A stretch of 64,000 bases of DNA from Camelus bactrianus (GCF_048773025.1 NC_133558.1:42008501-42072500), one strand, 5' to 3'; numbered from the stretch's first letter, positions 48,336 through 60,537 are shown. Made by a program: numbers and translations. Notes: generated by a model not told the origin, from the sequence alone.

Positions 48336-50270
48336 GGAGAACCCCCAAGCTCCTCCTTCCCACCTCCTAAATTTCCACTGCAAGCACTGAAGAGGTCCAA
48401 ACATAGAAGAGCACCATCTACCTGCTGGAAACCCTGAGGAATTCCATCAGCGTATGTAGCGCAAGAGAGAAGGCTTAGGGCCAACTAGTGGGAAAGGGGG
48501 GCCTGCCTGGAGAGGAAGGAGGAAGGACCGCAGTGGAAGGCATCTCGTACTCTTACTGGAGCTAGCTGATAGCAGTGAGGGACCCCGAGGAACTGGGGAT
48601 GCGTCACGTGGGGGGCAATCCTGGCCGCCAGGTGCAGGGTTTGCATAGCTGGAACCCAGTTTGCAAGATCAAAATAACAAGGGGGGAGAGGGGCTGCCTC
48701 AGCCCCGGGATCCTGACAACGGCCACAGCGCCATGACCCCAGCTAATGCGGCTCCCCTACTAAGCCAGAAACAGGAAACTCTGAGCCAAGATATTGCAGA
48801 TTCCACCGCAGCCACACAGATAACTAGATCTCTAACCTGACAAAATGTAACCACCAGAAACAGGAATCTTTCCTTTTCCCTTCCTTTGGACCTTTGGACA
48901 GGGAGTCACACATCTTTGACGGGAACCACATTTAAACCAATAGAGAGCTCACTTTTTCAGGAATAAGCATGGAGAAAATGAGTGGTGTGATGGTTTAAAG
49001 CGGAAGTCAAAGTGGAAGCCCAACTGAGAAATGAAAAAAACATGCTTCTCAATGAATTCGAGTTATGGCAAAAAGAAGGAGGAAGGTTAAGGAAATCTCT
49101 ATTAATATCCATTCACCATACAGGACTAGCCAGTCATAAAAAGACAGCACCTTAATTTAAGAATTTTTTTTTTTTGGTGATGAAAAAGAATGCCTTAATT
49201 TAAAACAAGGCTTAGGCTATCAACAACACGCTGAGTGTTGTTGATGAGGAGAACATAAATCTGCATATAGATATGTAAGTGTTCCAAGTCCACCGCTCGA
49301 AAAAAATTAGTCAATCATGTGTCCAGTTGATTGGGAAATCCCAATAAGTAAATAACTCAAAAGTGGGAAAGACATGGGAATAAATAATGGTAGTGAGCAA
49401 TGAAATCCAAGATGTTTATACCTATATTTTCTTTGTTAATATAACAAACTTAAAGCAACTGTCTAAAAAGTAGCAACTGGAGCACACACACACACACACA
49501 CAATTTGGAACAGCAGAGAGGTAAAATATGATAAATTTATCATTATTGAGGAACAGGATCTAATAGATTATATCATTTTTGAGACTCATAAGAATACTGG
49601 TCCAATTTCATATAATGTTATGTACTCAGAGATGATTTATAAAAATTTAGAGAGAATTTTCATTAAGAGGCAATATAGCTTCCAAATCACTGAAGAGAAA
49701 ATTAACAATAAAAAATTAATCTATGCAGGTAATATGGAGGAAAACAGACCATATTTACCACCCAAAAGTAAACCACAAAATGGATAAAATATATGAAGCA
49801 ATGATTTTTAAGACACGTGAAAACTATCATCCACTAGGACCTTGTCCTGCCACCTCTATACCAAGGCTGCTAGGCCTCCTACTGCCATCACCAAGGATGC
49901 CCACCTGGAGGCGACATTCCCTTCCTCTGCTCCTACTGCAGAGCCAGTCCTGAGCAGTCCTTTTCCTGCTTTTGGCAGGCAGCTGCCAGAAGTGCTCTTG
50001 TGGGACTTGGTCCCTTTTGGCCACCAGCAAAGGGATCAAGGATGAGCAGTGAGCCTCCTTCCTCATTCAAGACCTAGGAACCTATCTGATTTCTGAGCAG
50101 CCCTTCACTCTTGTCTGCTGTCTGGTACTCTCCGCCTGGCTTCCCGAGTCCCCGGCTTGGGCAGCCTGCACGCTGGCCACAGCCCATCAGAATCTGTTCC
50201 TCCGCCAAGAGGCCACGCGTGATCATGAGCATGGCTCCAGGCCTCTGGAGCAGTGTGGCTTGGACTGCGT
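48336..50270. other. Unassigned sequence
   Basis: No exon supported. It contains a short (CA)n at 49485-49502 and A-rich stretches. The longest frames near 49.8-50.1 kb have no recognisable domain. Confidence 0.45.
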
Positions 50271-50274
50271 CCTG

Positions 50275-50365
50275 GTCCTGGGCTCGTGAGCTCCATGCCC
50301 TTGGTTGAGTCAGTTAACATCTCTAAGCTACAGTTTCCTCATCAGTAAAATGAAGACATAATCAA
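50275..50365 (+). mobile_element. MIR SINE fragment
   Basis: 'gttgagtcagttaacatctc' and 'cagtttcctcatcagtaaaa' are MIR core. Confidence 0.65.
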
Positions 50366-50514
50366 TATGGGAAAAAAATCAGAATCTGAGGGGGACTAAA
50401 TTTCTGGTTATTGAACATTATTTTAATTTTGAATTATACAGCAAAGGACATCATACAATTTTTACTACTTCATAATTCTAAATGAGAGCTTCTACTATTA
50501 AAACTAATGCATGC

Positions 50515-50762
50515 ATGTACACACAAACACAAGTGCAGACACACTGGCTCTGCTCCACATACATCCCCACGCGCACACACACAGAGTTATGTACCACACA
50601 CACACCCATAACATACAACCACACACGTCCTCAGGCACACACACACACATAACATACAGAACCACATACATCCCCAGTTGCGCGTGCGCACGCACACACA
50701 CACAGTCATGTACCACACACGTCCAAAGGTGCGCGTGTGCTCACACACACGTCTTACACACT
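50515..50762. repeat. CA/CG-rich minisatellite
   Basis: Impure tandem units of roughly 60-75 bp. Each contains 'gtaccacacac' or 'ataacatac', then 'cacacgtcc' and a (CA)n run. Alternating purine-pyrimidine stretches include 'tgcgcgtgcgcacgcacac' and 'gtgcgcgtgtgc'. Open frames in both strands are products of the repeat. Confidence 0.8.
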
Positions 50763-52850
50763 TTGGCGTTATTCTAAATCAATTTACAATTGAGGGTCAC
50801 AGTGTCCATTGTTTTATCCACTCAGAAGATCCTGACTTTGGAGCGTGAAGCAGGAGCCCCTCCTCTCTGGAGATGGTCTTTACCACTTACAGTCTCAGTA
50901 GAGCCAACATAACTGCTCTGGACCTTTGGAAGTGCGGGGCCAGAGCATACCTGGGAGCTCACATCCTATACATGTAAACATGTGAAGTGCAGTAGGTTCT
51001 AAACTCCTGCCTTTACAAATATACATTCATTATAAGGGGGAAGGTCAGGTTCAAATTTAGAATTCCCAGACACAGGGGAGTCCGGCAAAGAAAGAGAGCG
51101 TGTGGGGAGAGCTGATTCCCAGTCTCTGACCACTAGCCTGACCCTTTTCTTCCCAATGCTGGGTCCATCCCTTGCCACAAGGGGCCTTGGATGTGCACAG
51201 GGGGACACTCAGACCTCACGTCCAGGCTCTGCTCATACCCTCTATGCAAACAGCTGCCCTTTGGCCTCTCTGTGAGTCCTGGGAATCTGAACTCCGGGGA
51301 GAGCCGGTGCAGGCACTAGAAATGGGTCAGGGGCTACTGAGGCAGGGCATTTGGGTTCCTGAGTTTCTAGAGCACGGGATGGAGCCAATGACCGTGTCCC
51401 CTTGGCCCTGCTGACTCCACCCCATGGAAGGCATGGCCAGAGGAAGTGTCAGGGCCAGAGGGACCCTCTATAGTGCAGGACCCAGGGCAGCGTGTTGGGG
51501 GAGGACCCCCTTGCCGGGGTCTAAGGTCAGAAGCCCTAAGGAAAGGCCTGAGGAGACTGTAAGCTATCTTCATTCCCATTAATTAAAAAAAAAAAGTATA
51601 CCACAGGCGTGGGTGGAAAGGGTTTTGTTAGAACAAGGGAAGGCACTTGCTGAGGTCTGGCCATAGAGGGCTGGTGGGTTTGCCAGGTTGATGAGGAACA
51701 AAGAGGCCGTTTGTCTCCACTGGGTCTAAACACCTCCTGAATTCCTCCGGGTGACACTGAACTGCAGTGAGAAACGGAACTCTCTTAAGTTGTTAAAATC
51801 TTCACGGTGAGACATTCAAATCTCTCCTCATTCTTGGCTACGAAAGCACGAAAAACACAGGCCAGAAACTCATCAGCCTGTTGGTTGGTTCACTATCCGT
51901 CTGGTGCTCCCTCTTGTAGGAGCCTTTATCACATCACCCAGGGCTGACCCGGGTCAGGATTATAGCTGATTTTCAGCAGGTGGCATCACTTGCTGGTGAC
52001 ACGAAGCAAGCAAGTTAGTCGCCTCCCAAACACTGAGGCTCCTCCTGGGAGGAGCCTGCAGACCCCCAGTCTAGCCTCTGCACCACGATGCTCCTTAGTG
52101 CCACTCCCGTCTTGCTGCCCTGGCCTCTAGCTCTGGCCGGAACTTCGCCGGATTGTCGATAAATGTCACCAATATACCACGTCTAAGCTTGGGGTCCAGA
52201 TGTGACCATGGTACTTATTTTCTTCCCATCGATGGATTGTTGGATCTTTGTGTAATCATGTCGGCAGGAAGGCCAGTATCGCCCTCTTGAGGCATCCCCG
52301 AGCCGCCTGTCTGTAACTGTCCTAGCGCCCCAGGGGATCGTGTCTAAAGCCTGGCACTCAGACACGATGGCAGCTGGAGAGACAAGAATCCACTCCTGCT
52401 GTGGCTTCTGCTGAGGCTCAGTGTGGCCATAAAAACGGATCACACAAGCACTGACGTCACTTGAATCGCTGCAGGGATGCTCCCACACTGCCCCGTTCCC
52501 CCCAGAGACAGAGGGCTTTCTGTTTGTTCCTGAAGGCCCCACACCCGTGGGGGCACTGGGTCCAGTGGAGCGTCCAACCTGGTTCCCCGCCAGCCCTTAG
52601 GGCCATGGTGGGGCCTGGAACATCAACTACCCTCCCCTTAGGGGCCCGTTTGTCCTTTCCAGCCAACAGACCTAGGTCATCAGCACTTTAACTCACCTGA
52701 GGGTGTTTTCCTCACTTCAGGGGCAGTGAGGACGGGCCTTCTTCACACTCCAAGTGCCCCAGGTCTGGATGCAGACAGTCTGGCTCTCCCCCCAGTCCTG
52801 CAGGTCCCGGCCACACCTGCTGCTGGTCACTGAGTCTGTGCTGTGTTCTC
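50763..52850. other. Unassigned sequence
   Basis: A minus-strand frame at 52183-52542 (119 residues) is the longest open stretch but has no domain or splice pattern that I recognise. No promoter island. Confidence 0.45.
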
Positions 52851-52856
52851 TTCCAG

Positions 52857-52922
52857 GACAAGAGGTGCACTCTGCCCCCCGCCATGGCCCCTCCAGCGGT
52901 GACAGAGGCGGCGGACAGGCAG
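52857..52922 (+). CDS. Candidate short exon, gene unknown
   Basis: A 66-bp block has a strong acceptor ('gctgtgttctcttccag') and a strong donor (CAG/GTGAGC). It is open for 22 codons in phase 0, DKRCTLPPAMAPPAV then TEAADRQ. The text before the acceptor ('tgctggtcactg') and after the donor ('gcaaatcagtg') resembles that around candidate exon A at 39.70 kb, though the coding parts differ. It may be a diverged duplicate of the same exon position. Short length makes chance likely. Confidence 0.25.
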
Positions 52923-53154
52923 GTGAGCTGGGGCCTGACACCGTGCCCGCAAATCAGTGCCCCAGAGGCCGCTGGTGACTAGAGGGACCACGGGGCAGAA
53001 GGCAGCATGGGATGGGAGGAGGAGGAAGGTTCAGGATAAGGAGATGAAAGGGGGAACGGATAGCACTGTGAGGAACTCTGCCATGAAAGGGAATAGAAAA
53101 GACAGTGACAGCTGGACCAGTGTCGGCGTTAAAAGATGCGGGCTTTCTCATTTA

Positions 53155-53460
53155 ATTTTATTAATTACCATTACATATAGTGACATATATTCATTTGATT
53201 AAAGATTAGGTGCCATGTCAAATAACAGGATATAGTATGTTATTATTTATTAAATAATACATAATAATAGATATACTAGCATATTATGCTCTGTTTATTT
53301 ATTATTAGATAGTATATAATACATATGTAGGTATTTATATACATAATATATAATTCATGCATCTATATAATATATAACACATAACAATGTAGGATTATGA
53401 TTAATATATTTTATAACAAGAATACATAACAATAATGATGTAATATTACCCATTGTACGT
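53155..53460. repeat. AT-rich low-complexity tract
   Basis: Nearly pure A/T with TATA, ATAATA and TATTTATTA words over about 300 bp, able to form unstable hairpins. Confidence 0.85.
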
Positions 53461-55330
53461 CTTGGTTCATGACACATTCTCACCTTAGGTGCCTGTCAGA
53501 GGTATTTACGTATTAAAATCTATATTTTAAGAAACAGTTGTGAACCTTTCACCCAGCATCAGAACAGGACTATTGACAGTGACATACTGTGTCCTATCCT
53601 GCTCTTGGCCTCTTCTCACAGGAAGTAACCAGCATCCTGAATCCTGGCTTACCCTTGCCTTGTGTTACTTTCACACACACAACATTTAAGATCAGTTAAA
53701 ACAAGTGAACAGCAGGTACATGCAACGAAGTGGATGAATCACACACTCTATGTTAAATTGAAAAAGTAAGCCATAGAAGGTAGCCGATAGTGTGCTATGC
53801 TTTTAACTGTGTATATATATGTCAACTAAACTCACTGAATTAAGAACAACTACAGCTAGCGTCCAGGTGGGAGAGGGACAGATAAAAGGTGAGGTGAGCA
53901 GATTTGCTGCAGGTGAGCGAGTTCCTTTCCAGTGACATGCCATTCTCTCTGAAGCAGGAGGCAAGGCCAACTGCTGGGAGTCAGGGAAGAGACAGAGGGA
54001 AGCTTAGAGGTGTGCAGAGAGCAGAGAATGTTGACACCACTGAATGGTAAGTGGGGAAATGTGCTCACTAGAGAAATCCTGGAGGATTGCCTGGCAGCGG
54101 CAACATGGTGGGCATTGATTTGTAGTCTTGGAAATCTGTGCTGGCAGAGCCTGCTGCCTGCAGGCTCAGAACAAGTAGAGCTGGGTGAACTGAGATGGAA
54201 GTCGGCCTGGTGAGGAACTGAAAAGGTCAAGGCTCAAGGGGGTTTTGTCTGTCATAAAGAGAGTGCTGACTGTGGATGCAGAGCCGGAAGGTGGGGAAGT
54301 GGAAGTAAGAGGAACGTGGACAGGCAGGAAAGCAGAGGAGTCAGCACTTGATGCCCCAGTGAGGGTGAAGGAGGGCCAGGGAGGCTGGTGGAGAAGCAGC
54401 TGGATTGCTAGAGGAGGGCACTTAAAGGAGAGAGGCTGGACCTGGGGTGGAGACAGGCCTGGGTATGAGCCCGGGGGTAGTGTGAATGGGGGGTGGCTGG
54501 CTCAGGCTGACGGAGAAGAAGACCCTAAAATGACCATACTGGGTGGAGGAGGGAGAATGAACTTTGGCGTCTTGATGGTAGGAGGTGAGGCAATACAGAG
54601 CTGGTGGTCCAGGTGCTCCTGGCTGAGGCAGATGAGCAGGGAGGCCAGGGTGGCAGGCACTGCTAGGAAAGGATCTGGGTTTTCCATGTGCTCCTACGAG
54701 GGGAGGAGCAATCATCTGAAGGTGGAAAGTGAGCACAAGGAGGCCAACCCAGCCTCCTGATCAAACGAGAGGGGTGTTAGGTGGCAAAGTGTCAACTCCA
54801 GAGATGGTGGCCCAGGAAGCATGGACCACGGGTGAAGTGAGGGGACACTCAGGGAAGAGAGGGAGCAAAGTCTTCTGGGTGTAGGGGGAAGAGAGGTCCC
54901 AGGACAAAGAAGCACAGAGGCACAGTGATGAGGATGGTCTGGCTCTATGGTGACACTGCAGGGATGGCTGGATCTTTGTCCTGAGTGCTTAGGTTGGGGG
55001 GACTACTGGCCTCATGAGGACGCCCCTCTCAGCAGCCTGGACAGACAATCCCTCTTCAGAGAACTGTGTGGCCACCAATGTTTTCGGAGGGGCTCTGCCT
55101 CCATCTTCTATCAGACTTTCTTGCCCAGCCCCCGACTGCCAGCGAGGGAGCCTGGGCCTCGCAGCTCTTTTCCGTGGAGGGACACAGGCTCCTCGGAGAA
55201 GCAGGCTGATCTTTCTTTTCTCTGTAACCCAGGGCCTAGCTAAGCGCCAGCCCATGCGTTGGCCAAGCAGGGGCTCGGATATTTACTAAACTAACTAAAA
55301 GCAGTAGAATAGCAGAGCTGGAGGAAGTGA
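53461..55330. other. Unassigned sequence, partly old repeat
   Basis: 54.2-54.9 kb is G/A-rich and resembles the long old repeat at 26.7-27.8 kb. The 171-residue plus frame at 54245-54760 lies inside it and is not convincing as a gene. Confidence 0.4.
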
Positions 55331-55334
55331 CCAC

Positions 55335-55680
55335 TGAGCTCACATAGTTCACTGCCCACACCCCCATTCTACAGATGAGGAAACAGAGACCAAGCGGTGA
55401 AGCAGCCTTGGCCAAGGCCACGCTGCTCCTTAATGCTGGCCTGTGTCAGGCATGCCAAGTGATGAGCTGCAGTGAAGGGCCTGAGAGGGGGCTCTGGGGC
55501 CAGACAGCTTGGGTTCAAGTCCCAGCTCTGCCATTTACTAGCTGTGTGATTAATGACTGTCCTTCCTGTAAAGTGCAACCTCATTGGGTTGTCATGAACA
55601 CAGAGTTCCTGGAACAGCAGGACAGAGTTCTTTAAGGGTTTGCTGTTGCTTTAGTTACTATTATTATTACCAAGTGAACC
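55335..55680 (+). mobile_element. Two MIR SINE fragments
   Basis: First piece: 'cattctacagatgaggaaac' with 'gccttggccaaggccacgct'. Second piece, from about 55478: 'cttgggttcaagtcccagct', 'ctgccatttactagctgtgt' and 'aacctcattgggttgtcatg'. Both are on the plus strand. Confidence 0.75.
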
Positions 55681-56714
55681 CTGAAATGAAGAACAAAGAC
55701 AGCAAGTATTTTTATTTTAAAGGATTTTAAAATCCGATGATGAATGTTTGATTTAGTCTATTCAAGTTTGCATTTGACCCTTACTAACAACTACAGAATG
55801 GATGACTTTTGAGGAAATGTTGCTTCATGTCTTTAATTCTCACTAACGACACAGGCTATTCAACAGGAAGCAGTTTCTTTTCCAGGAAGAGGGACAAAAT
55901 GTTAACAATATATCGGTACCTCTCGGTCCCCAGTGAGTTGGTTGTGACCTGTCAACCCAACTTTGGGGAACTGCCCGCTCCCCCTGGGCTCACTGAGCTG
56001 CCCCGTGGCCTCCAGGGCACGCTATTCCCCCACACAAGCCCAGTCTCTTGGTTCATATCTTTGCTTCAGATCCCTCAAGGACTGCCCATTCCCCAGGGCC
56101 CCATCTGCCCCGCCAGCCTCGCCTGCTGGACTCCAGGACTCCATCCTGGGTCTCAACCATCCTCTGTTCCTACGCCCTCCCCACTACTCTTCAATTTGTC
56201 CTTCAAGTGTGGGCTCCTGTGGCTCGCCACCCAGCAGGGGTCTCGCCGTCCTCCACCTCGGGGAACTGCATCGTCCTGCACGGTGCCTAGCGAAACCGTG
56301 TGGAGGCAGGAAAATTACAGAAGAACAGGTGCTCAGAGGGGCTGCCTTTCCCACTGCAGGGGCCCTGGAGAGCTTTCTCCTGGCTGGTTATTCACAGGCG
56401 CTGAAGCTGTGGAATCTCGATCTCACCAATTTAAAAGGCATCATCACTAATTACAAAGGCAATCATTTTTTCAGTAGCAAAAGGAGAAAAGACTTTGCGC
56501 CCCTCACCTCCAACTTTCTTCCTCCTCCTACAGAGGTGATTCTCACTCTCTGGGCAAGGGTAGAAAGCAACACACAGAATATTATTTTTCAATGTTTTTT
56601 TTCCCACTCTGAAGATTGCTTTCCCAGAACTGATGAAGGCTATGATGGTTTGGCTTCCCGGGACTGAGGATACAGAGGCTCAGTGGGGAGGGGGTGGGGA
56701 GATAATTCAGCATA
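55681..56714. other. Unassigned sequence
   Basis: Two overlapping plus frames of over 200 residues (55809-56450 and 55963-56667) run through C-rich sequence. Neither shows a domain or splice sites. I leave them uncalled. Confidence 0.4.
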
Positions 56715-58332
56715 ATTGACCCAAACAGAGACATTAAAAAGTTCTACTCTAAACAGAAAGGAAGCAGGATGCTATAGAAATGGGAAATCCATAGTTGAAA
56801 ATGCAATAACGAGTTACAAGAGAGTAAACATGAAGATGTAAAAAAGAAAAAAGTACATCAAAATACAAAAAGGTGGGAATGGGAGACGGTAGCAAGAAAA
56901 GATAGATTTTTTTTCTTTTTTTTCTCATTATTCTTAGGATGTGTTGGAGCCTACGTGATTACCAGTCTATAGGAAATAGATATAGTAATGGGTTGATATA
57001 CTTGAAAAATAAGGTAACCCCAAATCGAAAGCATACAATAGAGTCACAAAAAAAAAAAAACCCAAAAAGAAACAAAATCAAAATGGCTTAAATACTTAAG
57101 CATTAGACAAGACACTATAAACCTCTCAGAAGAAAACATAGCAAAACTTTATTTGACATACATCTCAGCAACGTTTTCCTAGGGCAATCCACCCAAGAAA
57201 CAGAAATAAAAGCCAAAATAAACAAATGGGACCTAATTAAACCTATCAACTTTTTCACAGCAATAGAAACCATAAGCAAAAGAAAAGGACAACCTATGGA
57301 ATGGGAGAAAATATTTGCAAAAGATGAGACTGAACATGGCTTAACTTCTAGACTATATAAATAGCTCATACAACTTAATAAGAAAAAAAATAAACAACCT
57401 AATCCAAAAATGGGCAGAACAACTAAACAAGCAATTCTCCTATGAAGATATACAAATGGCCAATAGGCATATGAAAAAAGGCTCAATATCGCTCATTATC
57501 AGAGAAATGCAAATCAAAACTACAATAACTTATCTTCTCACGCAGGTCAGAATGGCCATCATTCAAAAATCCACAAACCATACATTCTGGAGAGGCTGTG
57601 GAGAAACGGGAACACTCCTACATTTTTGGTGGGAATGTAATTTGGTGCAGCCACTGTGGAAAACAGTATGGAGATACCTCAAAAGCCTAAAAAAAGACTT
57701 ATCATTTGATCCAGCAATCCCACTCCTGGGCATATATCCAGAGGGAACCTTAATTCCAAAAGATACCTGCACCCCAAAGTTCACAGCAGCATTGTTTACA
57801 ATGGCCAAGATATAGAAGCAACCTAAAAGCCCACTGACAGATGACTGGATAAAGATGTAGTATTTAGATATAAAAGAATATTACTCTGTCATAACAAAGA
57901 AGGAATTTATGCCATTTACAGCAACATGGATGGACCTGGAGATTATCACAATAAAGTGAAATAACTCAGACAGAGAAAGACAAGTATCATATGATATCAC
58001 TTATATGTGGAATTTTTAAAAATGATACAAATGAACTTACAAAACAAAAACAGGCTCACAGCCTTAGAAAACAAGCTTAGGAGTTTGGGATTAACAATTA
58101 CAAACTACTATATTTAAAACAGACAAACAACAATGATTCACTTTAGAACACAGGGGAAATTGTTCAGTATCTTGCAACCTATTATGGAAAAGAACCTGAA
58201 AAAGAATAGACTATGTATATGTACAACTGAATCACTATGCTGTATAGCTGAAGCTAACAAAACAGCTGTATATCTGAAACTAACAAAACATGGTAAATCA
58301 ACCATATTTCAATTAAAAAAAAAAGATAAGCT
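56715..58332 (+). mobile_element. LINE-1 with large internal deletion
   Basis: The left part (56.72-57.07 kb) matches the ORF1-tail and inter-ORF region of the L1 at 10.1-10.56 kb. At about 57.08 kb it jumps to late ORF2 (corresponding to about 13.37 kb in the other L1) and continues to a complete 3' UTR ending in an A-run at 58316-58324. About 2.8 kb of ORF2, including endonuclease and RT, is missing. It lies about 460 bp beyond the POFUT2-like exon 2. Confidence 0.85.
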
Positions 58333-58791
58333 ATAAATACCTTTATTCAAAGAAAATCTTCAACTCTTACCTCTTACAAAAAGTAAAATGGGAAGCTTGA
58401 GCAGGACCAAATTATACTGAATGAGAGGTTACATACCTTCTCCAGCACGTGGCCCATGCTACACACACATCGTGTTTTCCTTCAGCTAAGAATGGCTCTT
58501 ACTGCCCAGGGAGAGAGTCCTGCTGGGACAAGGCCTCAGTGGCAGTGGCCTCTTTATCACCGCTCCATCTCACCAGGAGGCCAGGGTTTTAAGAGGGGAG
58601 GGAACACAGAGCTCATACACTTCAGATCTATTTCCTGAGAAAAACTATGGAAAGACCAAATTCACCTGCAGTGCGGGAAACATGAGCAGGGCCCCTAAGC
58701 AGACCGACAAGCCTGAAGCAAGACGGCCCGATGTTCACATCGGAACCAGAACAACAACCGTCTGGCCACAGTTAAACGATCACCATCTTAC

Positions 58792-59041
58792 CTGCAGTGA
58801 ACTGTTCGTACTCAGTGTCAGGGATGTTTCTGTTGAGAATTGAGAGATCAAAAAGTCAGACCAGGGAATCCGGACCTGGTGGATGTCTAGGCTCTGCCAA
58901 TGGTAGAGGCGGCCCCAAGGGGGTATCTCCAGCACCGACTCCTCCATTTTCAGCAGGGTCTTCAGGAGGAAGGCGATGTAGATACAGACGCTCCTACAGA
59001 GGCTGAAGCCCTCTAGAGGGTTGACGTCACACAGAAGGTAC
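58792..59041 (-). pseudogene. POFUT2: POFUT2 exon 2, broken
   Basis: POFUT2 is the ER GDP-fucose protein O-fucosyltransferase that modifies thrombospondin type 1 repeats. This 250-bp block begins after 'gctccctgccag' and ends at CAG/GTAAGA. It reads [14 protein letters not shown], then [19 protein letters not shown], then [16 protein letters not shown] and VRIPWSDF, against remembered human YLLYDVNPPEGFNL... and [24 protein letters not shown]. One base is missing after SDF: in the neighbouring frame the text continues [10 protein letters not shown] and EYEQFTA, as in human. Several conserved residues are changed. The exon is one base shorter than expected (251). Exon 1 lies upstream at 60.5 kb. 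I do not see exon 3 or later exons downstream. Confidence 0.85.
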
Positions 59042-59299
59042 CTGGCAGGGAGCAAAGGAGAGCGGGTCTTCAGGGCCAGGCCTCTGCACAGGAATCCCGG
59101 CTTAGATAGAACAGATAAAACGGGAATCCCTGCACAGCACATGGCCTAGACTCAAGACACGTTCAGCAGCTTCTGGTTTGTATAGTGGAGGCACTGCCCA
59201 CCCATCTCCATGTGGCCAATTACTTCGAGTCCGGGAGCACATGCAGAAGACATCTTGGCATCTGTCTAATAACGCTAAGCACCTGACTAGTACCTGAGC

Positions 59300-59780
59300 A
59301 CCCATTCTCCAGGGGCTCTCAAGCTTCTTGGTCTACAGACCCCTGTACACTCTTAATTACTGAGGACTCCAAAAGGCTGCTGTTTATGTGGGTTAAATCT
59401 ATAAATAGTTCCTGTGTTAGAAGTTAAATTAGAACTTTAAAAAATGCTTATGAGTTCACTTAAAAATAATAACAACCTACTACCTGTTACCATTAATACT
59501 CTTAAGCAAAAAATAAGTATATTTTTCTAAACAAATATCATTAATGAGAAGAATAGCAGTGATTTTAATTTCTGCAAATCTCTTTTGGGCTGGTGAGAGC
59601 TGAATTCTTTCTGCTTCTACATTCCCTGTTTTGTGATATCACAGACCATGTTTTCCCTGGAAAACCCCACAGGAAACTCGAGAGTGCAAGAGTGTGCAAA
59701 AGGCAGTTGACATACCGGCGTTTCTACGAAAATAGTCTTGCATCTCAGGGGCCTTGGACACACTTTGATAACTGCTGCCC
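59300..59780. mobile_element. Possible old hAT-like DNA transposon in the POFUT2 intron
   Basis: 'ttggtctacagacccctgta' and 'gaggactccaaaaggctgct', 'atgtgggttaaatctataaa' and 'tgcaaatctcttttgggctg' resemble a long mammalian hAT-derived repeat. It sits in the intron between the POFUT2-like exons 1 and 2. Confidence 0.45.
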
Positions 59781-60431
59781 TACCCTAGGCGAGACTCTCC
59801 TACACAAGAGCCAGGCAAGGGTCCTGGCTTCTTTAATGAGTTACGGCAGCCACACCCCTCCCTTCTCGGTATTAATGTTTCCCACAATCTCCATTACTGC
59901 AGATGAGGATGTAATCCTCAACTGGGGCCTCTAATCCCAGAAGACTGCCAACCTTGAGAGGGAGGGCCCATCTACCATCCCTACAGCCCGCACAGTCTAT
60001 TTTGAGTCAAGCCCTAGATAACTGCTAATCGGCACTGACCCTTGTCTTACTCCTGAGGTTTATCGAAGGAGCCAACATCTGGATGGAACTGAATTTCCCT
60101 GCAGATAAACAAGGCTGATAAACCCCATCAATCCAACATCTCATTCTGGGGCTCTTCAAAACCCGGGTAAGGCCCCGCTTCATAAAAGACGGATCCTCCG
60201 CCTGCCCTTCCCGTGGTTTCTGGGAGGCCGTGGCCACGCAGGGCTACCCGGACTCCCGGTCCCAGCCCCAGCGCCCGAGGGGGAGGACAGCCTGAGGCTG
60301 TGCCCCAGCCCTGTCCTCCCCGCCCCAACCCGCTCCCCTGCACCACGGCCCCTCCCCGGCAGCCACACCAACCCGGATCCCACCCTGGTCCGTGTCCACC
60401 GGCCCCGCCAAAGGCGCGGCAGTACGTTTAC

Positions 60432-60537
60432 CGTCTGTGGGACGCCGCCCCAGACAGGATGTCGGCCGCCGACTGACCAGGCCAGAACTAGTCGCCCGGC
60501 CGAGCAAGCCGTCATCCCCAGCAGCAAGCACCGCCAT
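60432..60537 (-). pseudogene. POFUT2: POFUT2 exon 1, broken
   Basis: The 3' part translates [18 protein letters not shown] followed by a split Arg codon and donor CG/GTAAAC. Remembered human POFUT2 has [20 protein letters not shown] at the end of exon 1, with the same phase. The ATG at 60537-60535 stands where the start is expected, but from there to the conserved part the coding length is about 22 bp shorter than in human and out of frame. In the conserved frame the codon just before Phe-Trp is TAG, where human has Glu. The signal peptide is therefore lost. With the base missing in exon 2, this is a duplicated pseudogene and not a working gene. An unusual alternative start cannot be excluded. 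Confidence 0.8.

Noticed and set aside
52183-52542. Minus-strand frame of 119 residues
   Set aside because: Open but with no recognisable motif, splice sites or neighbours; could be chance.
54245-54760. Plus-strand frame of 171 residues
   Set aside because: Gly/Glu-rich translation of what looks like an old G/A-rich interspersed repeat.
55809-56667. Two overlapping plus-strand frames of more than 200 residues
   Set aside because: C-rich sequence open in two phases at once; no domain or exon borders.
58792-60537. A functional POFUT2 gene
   Set aside because: In-frame stop and lost signal-peptide frame in exon 1, one-base loss in exon 2, and no later exons found in the window.
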